Assembly (NCBI GenBank): GCA_016880505.1 | Contig: JAEHDI010000246.1 | Coordinates: 1-7,075 of the forward strand | Origin: Bryobacterales bacterium | GTDB taxonomy: Bacteria; Acidobacteriota; Terriglobia; Bryobacterales; Bryobacteraceae | Direction of reading: 5' to 3' | DNA: 7,075 nt | Shown here: in pieces, positions 1 through 5,410 of the stretch | How positions within the stretch are numbered: position 1 is the first letter of the stretch | Layout of the letters: each line of letters starts with the position of its first letter | Position numbers and translations under genes: made by a program | Notes under the pieces: generated by a model | The model's database searches: none | The model's input: the letters and a program-made list of their open reading frames with translations, nothing else | Told to the model about the DNA's origin: nothing

Positions 1-104
1 AGGAGGCCGACTCGCGCACCGGCTGCCGCGAAACCGATGGCCAGCCGCTTGCCGATCCCGCGGCCCGCGCCGGAGATCAGTACTGTTTTTCCGTTCACCG
101 ACAT
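1..104 (-). CDS. Short-chain dehydrogenase/reductase (SDR), N-terminal fragment
   Basis: The first 34 codons of a gene that runs off the left edge. The translation begins MSVNGKTVLISGAGRGIGKR and continues with a helix rich in Ala and Gly. This is the classic SDR N-terminus: strand beta1 (KTVLIS), the glycine-rich dinucleotide motif GxxxGIG at residues 12-18 (GAGRGIG), and the following helix ending in ARVGLL (beta2). SDRs bind NAD(P)H through this Rossmann fold and reduce or oxidise alcohols and ketones; the substrate cannot be told because the catalytic Tyr-x-x-x-Lys region lies outside the window. The ATG at 104 is preceded by AAGAGGGG (112-119 on the plus strand, read in reverse) at a 7-nt spacing, so the start is well supported. 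It lies 86 bp downstream of the GGDEF gene on the same strand, with no clear terminator between them, so cotranscription is possible. Confidence 0.9.
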   Translation of the reverse strand, partial: MSVNGKTVLISGAGRGIGKRLAIGFAAAGARVGL

Positions 105-190
105 CCCGAGTCCCCTCTTCCCAACCCACAAGGGTAGTACAAGGCGGGCCGGGTGACGAAAACACGGAATCGTTTGCGGGACGCCAGGAG

Positions 191-1150
191 TTACGACGCA
201 CACTCCTCTCCCTTGCACTTGTACAGCAAGGCGTCCGCTCTGGCGAAGAGCTCCTCGGCGACCTCGCCCGGAGCGTATTCCGCCGCGCCGGCCGAGACCC
301 CCACATCAATCACCAGCTCGCGGCCCGCGCATTTGACCGTATACCGTCCGCCGAGACGATCGGCGATCTGGCGCGTCCGCACCCTCGCGTCGCCGCTCTC
401 GCTGGAGAGGACCGCCAGAAACTCGTCGCCGCCCCAACGGCAAACCAGGTCTTCCAATCGGAACTGCTCCAAAAGGCGGCGTGCGAACACGCGCAGCAAC
501 TGGTCGCCGGCGCCATGCCCGTATCGGTCGTTCACCCCCTTGAATCTGTCGAGATCGAAAAGCATGATCGAGAAGCGCCGCCCCGACTGGGCCATCTCGC
601 CGATAATCCGCTCCGCCTCCCTGCGGTTGGCGAGACCAGTGAGCGGATCCGTGGAAGCGAGTGCCTCCGCCGCTTCGAGCCTCCGCTGGAACATTTGCAG
701 TTCCGCCCGCAACTGCCGCACCGTGGCCTGGCTCTCGGACCACATCACGTCAACCATCGCCCACAGATGCGACAGACCGCCCGGAACAGAAGTGGGTTCG
801 GCAGCCGGCGCCGCTTCGCCGGCCGCCGCCAGATCCGCGAAGATCCGCCGGAGTTCCTCCTGCTGTTGCCCGTAGAACGCGTCTACCTTCCGGCTGTACT
901 CAAGAAACGCCCGCTCGAAGGCATTCCGCGACTCCCCGGATGACGCCGCTTCGCCGTCGCCGACTTCACATCCTTGAATGGATTCGATCTGGCGAGCGTA
1001 CGTGCTGACCAGCTCGCGCCCGGCGTCCGAAGCACGACGGGCGATCTCATCCAATGCCGAAACGTAGCGTCTCAGCGACTCGTGGAAGAGCCTCTCCTGC
1101 TGATTCGGATCGTTCGACGGATCGTTGCCGGAGGGCATGTGGGTCGACAC
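191..1150 (-). CDS. Soluble diguanylate cyclase (GGDEF domain) with intact inhibitory site
   Basis: A 319-residue protein predicted to condense two GTP into cyclic di-GMP. Residues 1-165 are mostly helical, with heptad-like stretches around 18-60 and 75-110 and again at 135-165. No membrane segment or recognisable sensor domain (PAS, GAF, REC) is seen, so it should be cytoplasmic, with the helices probably serving dimerisation. The GGDEF domain runs from about 166 to 316: DPLTGLANRR (168-177), FDLDRFKGVND (198-208, metal and guanine contacts), and an unaltered GGDEF signature at 240-244. The primary inhibitory I-site RxxD (RLED, 231-234) sits exactly five residues before it, so product feedback inhibition is expected. 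The start is GTG at 1150, preceded by GGAG at a short 4-nt spacing; an ATG four codons later is an alternative without its own Shine-Dalgarno sequence. The gene follows the TIM-barrel gene by 72 bp on the same strand. Confidence 0.95.
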   Translation of the reverse strand: MSTHMPSGNDPSNDPNQQERLFHESLRRYVSALDEIARRASDAGRELVSTYARQIESIQGCEVGDGEAASSGESRNAFERAFLEYSRKVDAFYGQQQEELRRIFADLAAAGEAAPAAEPTSVPGGLSHLWAMVDVMWSESQATVRQLRAELQMFQRRLEAAEALASTDPLTGLANRREAERIIGEMAQSGRRFSIMLFDLDRFKGVNDRYGHGAGDQLLRVFARRLLEQFRLEDLVCRWGGDEFLAVLSSESGDARVRTRQIADRLGGRYTVKCAGRELVIDVGVSAGAAEYAPGEVAEELFARADALLYKCKGEECAS

Positions 1151-1222
1151 CTGTCTCCGGAGGATGATCGGCGGATTGACCGACGAACCGAATCGGGCGA
1201 AAACCTTAGATGGTCGGGGCGA

Positions 1223-2320
1223 TCAGGCGCGCCAGCGAATGCCCGCGCCCAGCACCTTCTGCGCATAGTTCACACTTCGCTCGAGGTCCACCCGCTGTTG
1301 TTCTCGAAGCGCGGCCCGGAACTCGGGCGGTGGATTGCCGCTGTCGGCGATGATCATCGTGCCCATGAACGGGTGTCCATTCTTCGCCAGCGCTACAAAG
1401 CGCGCGAATTCGGCGGCCCTCGCCTTGGGGTAGGCTTTCCAGAAAACCGGCTCAAGGTACGGAAGGATGCGTGGCGGTCGGCCGGTGATTATCTCGAACT
1501 GCATCGCGACCTTCGGGCAAAGCTCGCGGAAGCGGGCGACGAATGCGCGGAAGTCGAGCGAGCCGTCGCCGAGCGCCACCCACTGCGCGGCGGCGCCGCG
1601 CGGGTGCTCATAGACGACTGCGTCGCGGATATGCGTCGTAAGCACGTAGGGGGCAAGTACCTCCAGCGTAACCATCGGATCTTCCACCGCCCATATCGGA
1701 TTTCCCGTATCGAGGCATGCGCCGACATATTCCGGCCCCGCCTCTTCGATCAGCATCTTCAGTTCCCAGGCCTGCAAGTCGCCACTGTGGTTTTCGAGGG
1801 CGATCTTCACGCCGAGGTCGAGAGCCTGCTGGCGTACCGCGCGCAACACTTTCACCGTGGACTCGATGTGCCCCTCGATCGGGATGGAGCCCAGACGGTC
1901 GGCGCCGCTGCCGAGATAGCAGCGCATGACATGACCGCCGGCGGCGCGGGTCACGCGCAACCCCTGAAGCGTGTACTCGGCCGGGTCGCCGTTCTTCGCG
2001 CTCCAACTGGCGGAGGTCGGACAGATGCACCCGGTGCCGCCCTCGACGGCGATGCCGAGCCGTTCGGCGTGGCTCTTGACCCTGGCGAGATGGGCGGGGT
2101 CGAGGCTCTCGTAGTTGCCGACGCTCGAAATCTGGATCGTGTCGAGCTTGAGCTTCGCGGCATAGTCCAGCAACTCGACGGCTTTCCATCCGAAGGAGCG
2201 CAAGGAATACGTGTCGTAGCCAAGAGGGATTCCCGCCGCCGGCGCGGGCGCCTCCGACTTCCCGGCCGCGGCGCTCGCCGGGATCGCTGAGAGCGTCTGT
2301 AGAAAGGTTCTTCGCTGCAT
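1223..2320 (-). CDS. Tat-exported sugar phosphate isomerase/epimerase-like TIM-barrel protein
   Basis: A 365-residue protein of the xylose isomerase-like / AP endonuclease 2 TIM-barrel superfamily, which isomerises or epimerises sugars or related polyols using a divalent metal. The N-terminus MQRRTFLQTLSAIPASAAAG is a twin-arginine signal (RRTFLQ, short hydrophobic stretch, AxA-type cleavage region near 16-20), so the protein is probably exported folded. The barrel starts at about residue 32 (PLGYDTYSL). Likely metal ligands, by analogy with D-tagatose 3-epimerase-type enzymes, are Glu176 (ALENH), Asp204 (CLDTGN), His230 (TTHIRD) and Glu276 (FEI). All four are present and correctly ordered, so the enzyme looks active. 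The tail after about 285 (PYLEPVFWKAYPKAR and on) is longer than in minimal family members. The substrate is unknown. The ATG at 2320 has AGGGGG 8 nt upstream. The gene is divergent from the methyltransferase across 102 bp. Confidence 0.9.
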   Translation of the reverse strand: MQRRTFLQTLSAIPASAAAGKSEAPAPAAGIPLGYDTYSLRSFGWKAVELLDYAAKLKLDTIQISSVGNYESLDPAHLARVKSHAERLGIAVEGGTGCICPTSASWSAKNGDPAEYTLQGLRVTRAAGGHVMRCYLGSGADRLGSIPIEGHIESTVKVLRAVRQQALDLGVKIALENHSGDLQAWELKMLIEEAGPEYVGACLDTGNPIWAVEDPMVTLEVLAPYVLTTHIRDAVVYEHPRGAAAQWVALGDGSLDFRAFVARFRELCPKVAMQFEIITGRPPRILPYLEPVFWKAYPKARAAEFARFVALAKNGHPFMGTMIIADSGNPPPEFRAALREQQRVDLERSVNYAQKVLGAGIRWRA

Positions 2321-2422
2321 GGTTGGTTCCCCCTGTCCGGTTCGCGACTATTCGTTTTTCGGCCGTCCCTCCGACGCGCTGGCGGCCGCCTCCGGACATC
2401 GCGCAGAATCATACAATACAGC
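2321..2422. promoter_or_regulatory. Divergent intergenic region between TIM-barrel and methyltransferase genes
   Basis: A 102-bp gap that must hold promoters for both flanking genes. On the minus side it has the TIM-barrel ribosome binding site (plus-strand CCCCCT at 2329-2334). On the plus side the methyltransferase ATG is preceded by a -10-like TACAAT at 2412-2417. No convincing -35 hexamer is seen at the proper distance from that box, and no clear minus-strand promoter could be assigned. Confidence 0.4.
2412..2417 (+). promoter_or_regulatory. Putative -10 box (TACAAT) immediately before the methyltransferase start
   Basis: TACAAT matches the sigma70 -10 consensus at 5 of 6 positions and ends 6 nt before the ATG at 2423. 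Transcription starting at the usual distance from this box would begin at or next to the ATG, giving a leaderless mRNA. No Shine-Dalgarno sequence lies upstream of the ATG, which agrees with that reading. The lack of a recognisable -35 hexamer is the main weakness. Confidence 0.4.
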
Positions 2423-3391
2423 ATGTCTTCCGCCGAATCCTTCCTTAGCGAGCGGATCGGGCGGTCCGGCCCGGTCACGTTTCATGAGTTCATGGAAGCC
2501 GCGCTCTATCATCCGGAGTTCGGCTACTACCGGCGCGCGAGGGATCCGTTCGGACGGGAAGGCGACTTCTACACAGCCGAACAGCTCCAGCCGGTTTTCG
2601 GAATTCTGATTGCCGCCCGCATACGGTATCTGTTCGAGGAGATGGGCAGACCGCCGGACTTCCGCGTCGTCGAGCTCGGCGCGGGACGCGGGGAGATGGC
2701 CAAGGCGCTCTCGTCATTCCACTATGTTTCGGTGGAGATCGACGACCCGATGCCAGAGCGGTTTACCGGAGTCGTCTTCTCGAACGAGTTCTTCGATGCT
2801 CTGCCTGTTCACGTCGCCGTCCACCGCGGAACGAGCTGGAACGAGATGAGAATCTCCCGGCGGGACCAGTGTTTCGCTTGGGAGGAGTGTGGCGAGGCGC
2901 CGGAAGAGGTTCGCCGGTATCTCGACCGCTACGCCGGTTCGCCGGAGGAAGGGAATCTGTGCGAGGCCAACCTCGATGCGCTGCGGTGGCTGGAGGAGAT
3001 CGCCGCCCGCCTCGAGCGTGGATATGTCTTCACGATCGACTACGGATACACCGCGCGGGAGCTGATCCGGTTTCCGCAAGGAACGCTGATGAGCTATCAC
3101 CGTCACACCGCCGCCGAGAACGTGCTCTCAGGCGCCGGCGAGCGGGACATCACTGCGCACGTCAACTTCACCTCCCTTCGGGACCATGGCGAGCGAAGTG
3201 GCCTCGAGACAATACGCTTCGAATCGCTTGCCCGCACGCTTCTAGATGCCGGTGAGGCCGATCAGTTCGCGGCGGCGCTGTCGAGCGGCGAGGAAGCGGA
3301 GCGGATGCGCCGGACGCTGCAACTGAAGACGCTCCTTTACGGAATGGGAGAAACGTTCCGGACGCTGCTTCAGAAGAAGGCCGCAAAATAA
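2423..3391 (+). CDS. SAM-dependent methyltransferase, MidA/NDUFAF7 family (Methyltransf_28)
   Basis: A 322-residue class I methyltransferase of the family that includes mitochondrial NDUFAF7/MidA, which dimethylates an arginine of the complex I subunit NDUFS2; the bacterial role is not established. Family signatures appear in order: GPVTFHEFMEAALYHPEFGYY (16-36, here broken by no gap), GDFYTAEQLQPVFG (47-60), SAM motif I ELGAGRG (84-90), SNEFFDALPVHV (120-131), TIDYG (204-208), GTLMSYHRH (220-228), GERDITAHVNFT (239-250) and a terminal GMGETFRTL (307-315). All core motifs are intact. It is shorter than the 350-400 residues common in the family, with the difference mainly in the middle and at the C-terminus. 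The ATG at 2423 has no Shine-Dalgarno sequence and follows a -10-like box directly. The gene ends against a strong minus-strand terminator hairpin, and its final codons lie within that terminator's T-tract as seen on the other strand. Confidence 0.92.
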   Translation: MSSAESFLSERIGRSGPVTFHEFMEAALYHPEFGYYRRARDPFGREGDFYTAEQLQPVFGILIAARIRYLFEEMGRPPDFRVVELGAGRGEMAKALSSFHYVSVEIDDPMPERFTGVVFSNEFFDALPVHVAVHRGTSWNEMRISRRDQCFAWEECGEAPEEVRRYLDRYAGSPEEGNLCEANLDALRWLEEIAARLERGYVFTIDYGYTARELIRFPQGTLMSYHRHTAAENVLSGAGERDITAHVNFTSLRDHGERSGLETIRFESLARTLLDAGEADQFAAALSSGEEAERMRRTLQLKTLLYGMGETFRTLLQKKAAK

Positions 3392-3416
3392 AAACGGCCC
3401 CGGAAACCCGGGGCCG
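3385..3416 (-). terminator. Strong intrinsic terminator of the small lysine-rich peptide gene
   Basis: A perfect 9-bp GC-rich stem (CGGCCCCGG at 3395-3403 pairing with CCGGGGCCG at 3408-3416) closes a 4-nt loop. Read on the minus strand it is followed at once by TTTTTATTTT (3394 down to 3385), the hallmark of a rho-independent terminator. On the plus strand the hairpin is followed only by ATTCACTGAACTTTT, so it is a poor terminator for the methyltransferase, although the hairpin may still protect that mRNA's 3' end. Its orientation calls for a minus-strand transcript ending here, which the small ORF at 3462-3530 supplies. Confidence 0.85.
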
Positions 3417-3461
3417 ATTCACTGAACTTTTGCCGCAGCCCCTTGTCGGGGCGCCGCTGAG
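3417..3461 (-). other. 3' untranslated stretch of the small peptide transcript
   Basis: This runs from the stop codon of the lysine-rich ORF to its terminator. It contains a second, smaller stem (GCCCC/GGGGC around the loop GACAA on the minus strand, about 3437-3451). No coding potential is seen. The extra stem leaves open a role for the RNA itself. Confidence 0.35.
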
Positions 3462-3530
3462 CTACTTCTTTTTCTTCGGAGCAGCCTTCTTCTTCGCGGG
3501 CTTTGCAGCTTTCTTCGTTGCGTTCTTCAT
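3462..3530 (-). CDS. 22-residue lysine/alanine-rich basic peptide (histone H1-tail-like)
   Basis: A 23-codon ORF (ATG at 3530, TAG at 3462) encoding a peptide that begins MKNATKKAAKPAKKK and ends in four lysines. Eleven of 22 residues are Lys, six Ala and two Pro, with no acidic residue. The composition matches the disordered tails of histone H1, Hc1/Hc2 and tailed HU proteins, so binding to DNA, RNA or another polyanion is the simplest inference; no fold is possible at this length. The case that it is real rests on its signals: GGGAG 9 nt before the ATG, a promoter with TTGACT-17 nt-TATATA about 55 nt further upstream, and a strong intrinsic terminator 46 nt after the stop. The rlpA gene is divergent and the methyltransferase convergent, so it is monocistronic. 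I do not recognise a named family. It could instead be a dual-function or noncoding RNA with an incidental ORF. Confidence 0.65.
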   Translation of the reverse strand: MKNATKKAAKPAKKKAAPKKKK

Positions 3531-3539
3531 CGATTGATT

Positions 3540-3544
3540 CTCCC
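3540..3544 (-). promoter_or_regulatory. Ribosome binding site of the 22-residue peptide
   Basis: GGGAG on the minus strand lies 9 nt before the ATG at 3530, close to ideal spacing. It is one of the main reasons to accept so short an ORF. Just upstream, a 7-codon minicistron (ATG at 3550, reading MFGRINR) ends in a TGA that overlaps the peptide's ATG as ATGA. That minicistron has only an AGGAG 15 nt away, so it is weakly supported. Confidence 0.6.
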
Positions 3545-3591
3545 AAACATCTAAAGTTGCGCGATCTCCTAAAAGACCGCAGCGTGATTCA

Positions 3592-3620
3592 TATATAAAG
3601 TGGATTGAGAAGAAAGTCAA
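3592..3620 (-). promoter_or_regulatory. Sigma70-type promoter for the small peptide gene
   Basis: Read on the minus strand: -35 TTGACT (plus-strand AGTCAA, 3615-3620), a spacer of exactly 17 nt, then -10 TATATA (3592-3597). The hexamers match consensus at 5 of 6 and 5 of 6 positions. A run of seven A/T pairs (3622-3628) lies almost directly upstream of the -35, resembling an UP element. Predicted transcription start is near 3585, giving a 5' leader of about 55 nt and a transcript of about 200 nt to the terminator. This is the best-matched promoter in the window. Confidence 0.75.
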
Positions 3621-3700
3621 GAAAAAAATGCACGCTGACTCATGAAAGGTGATTCGTCATGATCGGAGGCTTTGACGGAAAAAACGTTCCACAGCAAAAT

Positions 3701-3709
3701 TGTTTTAAT
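3701..3709 (+). promoter_or_regulatory. Extended -10 element (TGT-TTTAAT) before the likely rlpA start
   Basis: TGTTTTAAT fits the extended -10 pattern TGn-TATAAT with one mismatch in the hexamer. It ends 7 nt before the ATG at 3716, so transcription would begin about at that ATG. A TTGACG at 3672-3677 followed after 17 nt by CAAAAT is an overlapping alternative promoter leading to nearly the same start. Both would lie inside the coding sequence if the upstream ATG at 3659 were used. Confidence 0.5.
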
Positions 3710-3715
3710 AGAAAC

Positions 3716-4414
3716 ATGGTGTGTCCGCGGATTTTCGGCTTCCGGCGTTCACTGTCGCCGGCGATCGTCGCGGTCATCGTCGCCGCGCTGGTATTGCTCA
3801 CCGCGTGCGCTCGCAAGAGGCCGGCGCGTCCTCCGATCGCTCCCGTGCCCGGTGCGCTTGAGTTTGGCGTCGCGAGTTGGTACGGCCATCCGTACCACGG
3901 ACGTCGCGCGGCCAACGGCGAAGTCTACGACATGGAGAAACTGACCGCCGCGCACCGCACGCTTCCGTTTGACTGCTGGGTGGAAGTGCTCAATCTGAGG
4001 AACAACAAGTCGGTCCAGGTGCGGATCACGGATCGAGGACCGTTCGTCGACGGCCGGATCATCGATCTCTCCCGCGCCGCGGCGCGGCAGATCGAGATGA
4101 TCGGTCCAGGTAGCGCTGAAGTACGGTTGCAGGTGATTGCGCCTCCGCAGGCGCCGGTGGCCGAGAACGTCTTTGCGGTGCAGGTCGGCGCGTTTCAGGA
4201 TCGCGGCAACGCCGAGCGGCTGGCCGGAGAAATGAAGCTGCGCTTCGGAGAGAGCCGGCTGGTGCAGCGCGACGGCTCGCCGCGGTTGTGGCGGGTGCTA
4301 GTAGGCCGGGAGCCGAACCTGGAAGGCGCGAACGTTCTTGCGGAGCGGATCCGCGCCGAACTGGGCGAGGCATTTGTCGTGCGCTTGGACTCCCCGGCCG
4401 GTGATCGCCTATAA
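3716..4414 (+). CDS. rlpA: RlpA-family septal lytic transglycosylase lipoprotein with SPOR domain
   Basis: A 232-residue lipoprotein that should cleave naked glycan strands of peptidoglycan at division septa. Residues 1-31 form a type II signal peptide: FRRS basic region, hydrophobic core PAIVAVIVAALVL, and lipobox LTAC with Cys31 as the lipidated residue. The double-psi beta-barrel (about 50-145) shows GVASWYG (51-57), ANGEVYD (66-72), AAHRTLPF (78-85, His80) and ITDRGPF (104-110, Asp106), with RIIDLSRAA (114-122). His80 and Asp106 match the RlpA active-site pair. The C-terminal SPOR domain starts at FAVQVGAF (153-160) and binds denuded septal glycan. An in-frame ATG at 3659 with AAAGG 10 nt upstream would add 19 residues. 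I prefer 3716 because the added stretch is AT-rich and unlike the rest of the gene, overlaps promoter-like sequence, and would give an unusually long signal peptide. The stop codon overlaps the next gene's -10 box. Confidence 0.92.
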   Translation: MVCPRIFGFRRSLSPAIVAVIVAALVLLTACARKRPARPPIAPVPGALEFGVASWYGHPYHGRRAANGEVYDMEKLTAAHRTLPFDCWVEVLNLRNNKSVQVRITDRGPFVDGRIIDLSRAAARQIEMIGPGSAEVRLQVIAPPQAPVAENVFAVQVGAFQDRGNAERLAGEMKLRFGESRLVQRDGSPRLWRVLVGREPNLEGANVLAERIRAELGEAFVVRLDSPAGDRL

Positions 4415-4415
4415 T
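4385..4415 (+). promoter_or_regulatory. Promoter with TATAAT overlapping the rlpA stop codon
   Basis: A perfect -10 hexamer TATAAT (4410-4415) contains the rlpA stop codon TAA (4412-4414). Upstream, TTGGAC (4385-4390) is a partial -35 match at a wide 19-nt spacing. Predicted transcription start is near 4422, only about 5 nt before the ATG at 4427. It probably serves the sigma-54 activator and glycosyltransferase genes separately from rlpA. Confidence 0.55.
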
Positions 4416-4426
4416 CGGAAACAAGA

Positions 4427-5410
4427 ATGTTCGCTGTCCGTGCGGACTCCCCGCCCGTCCTCGTGGGCCAGTCCTTCCGGATCCGCCAGGTCCTTCAACT
4501 CATCCAGAAACTCGGACGCTCCAGGTCCCCCGTGCTCGTGCTGGGAGAAACCGGCACAGGCAAGGAAGTCGTAGCCCGTGCGATCCACCACGTTGTTCCA
4601 ACAGGCCCGTTTGTTCCGATCGACTGTTCGGCGCTCGTCGGTCCATTGATGGAGAGCGAGCTGTTCGGTCACACAAAGGGCGCTTTCACCGGCGCCGCCA
4701 CCGCGAAAATCGGACTCGTTGAATCCGCCAACGGCGGCACCGCGTTCTTCGACGAGATCGGCGAACTGCCGCTCGATCTCCAGGCGAAGCTGTTGCGTCT
4801 GCTGCAAGAGAAAGAGTTTCGTCCGGTCGGATCGGTGGAGCGGCGCAAAGCGGACTTCCGGGTGATTGCCGCCACCAACCGCGATCTCGTCCAGGAAGTG
4901 GAGCGCGGCCGGTTCCGGCGTGACCTCTACTACCGTCTCAACGTGATCACGCTCCGGGTGCCTCCACTCCGCGAACGGAAGGAGGACATCCCGGCTCTGG
5001 TGGGCTACTTCCTTCGACTCCATGGCGGCAACTGTTCGGTGTCCCGCGAATGCCTCGATGCGATGATCGCGTACGACTGGCCCGGCAACGTGCGGGAATT
5101 GGAGAATTGTGTTCAGCGGATGTCCGCCGTCAACTCCGGCCCGCTGCTGCACACCGCCGATCTTCCGACGGCCCTGCATACCTACATGGAGGCGCGAAGA
5201 GCCGGGAGCCTGGCGATGACCGCTGTTGCCGTTGCCGACGTATCCGTGGCGCCCGCTCCGCCGGTTCTCTCGCTCAGCGAAGTGGAGAAGCGCACGATTC
5301 GCGAGGCTCTGGATTACACGAAAGGTGATAGAGTAATGGCGGCGCACCTGCTGGGCATCGGCAGGACCACGCTGTATCGCAAGATCAAGGAATACCGGCT
5401 TACCGATTGA
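4427..5410 (+). CDS. Stand-alone sigma-54 activator (AAA+ domain plus Fis-type HTH), PspF-like layout
   Basis: A 327-residue bacterial enhancer-binding protein that would hydrolyse ATP to open sigma-54 RNA polymerase promoters. The AAA+ domain begins almost at the N-terminus (VLVGQSFRI, 11-19): Walker A GETGTGKE (40-47), the sigma-54 contact loop GAFTGA (85-90, intact), Walker B FFDEIGE (107-113), arginine-finger region RFRRDLYYRLNV (162-173) and sensor II WPGNVREL (218-225). A variable Ala/Val-rich linker (about 255-282) joins the Fis-type helix-turn-helix at 284-325 (GDRVMAAHLLGIGRTTLYRKIKE inside it, recognition helix GRTTLYRKI). There is no REC, GAF or PAS domain, the same layout and length as PspF, which is controlled by a partner protein; no pspA-like partner is in view. 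The target promoters are unknown. The ATG has only a weak GGA upstream. The glycosyltransferase overlaps its stop codon. Confidence 0.93.
   Translation: MFAVRADSPPVLVGQSFRIRQVLQLIQKLGRSRSPVLVLGETGTGKEVVARAIHHVVPTGPFVPIDCSALVGPLMESELFGHTKGAFTGAATAKIGLVESANGGTAFFDEIGELPLDLQAKLLRLLQEKEFRPVGSVERRKADFRVIAATNRDLVQEVERGRFRRDLYYRLNVITLRVPPLRERKEDIPALVGYFLRLHGGNCSVSRECLDAMIAYDWPGNVRELENCVQRMSAVNSGPLLHTADLPTALHTYMEARRAGSLAMTAVAVADVSVAPAPPVLSLSEVEKRTIREALDYTKGDRVMAAHLLGIGRTTLYRKIKEYRLTD

Noticed and set aside
153..943. Plus-strand open frames of 142-240 codons opposite the GGDEF gene
   Set aside because: Low-complexity Ser/Arg/Pro translations, no ribosome binding site or family motif; shadows of the cyclase.
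1151..1222. A separate promoter for the GGDEF gene
   Set aside because: No convincing -35/-10 pair could be read on the minus strand in this 72-bp gap, so cotranscription with the TIM-barrel gene is equally possible.
974..2290. A 438-codon plus-strand open frame, the longest in the window
   Set aside because: It is antisense to the GGDEF and TIM-barrel genes, which have clear family motifs. Its translation is Arg/Gly/His-rich with no recognisable domain, as expected of a shadow frame in GC-rich DNA.
3395..3420. The 3395-3416 hairpin as a plus-strand terminator of the methyltransferase
   Set aside because: The T-rich stretch downstream on the plus strand is weak and delayed, whereas the minus-strand side has an immediate TTTTTATTTT. 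It is assigned to the minus strand.
3527..3550. Seven-codon minicistron overlapping the lysine-rich peptide's ATG
   Set aside because: The ATGA overlap is suggestive of coupling, but its only Shine-Dalgarno candidate is 15 nt away and the peptide already has its own site. Not listed as a gene.
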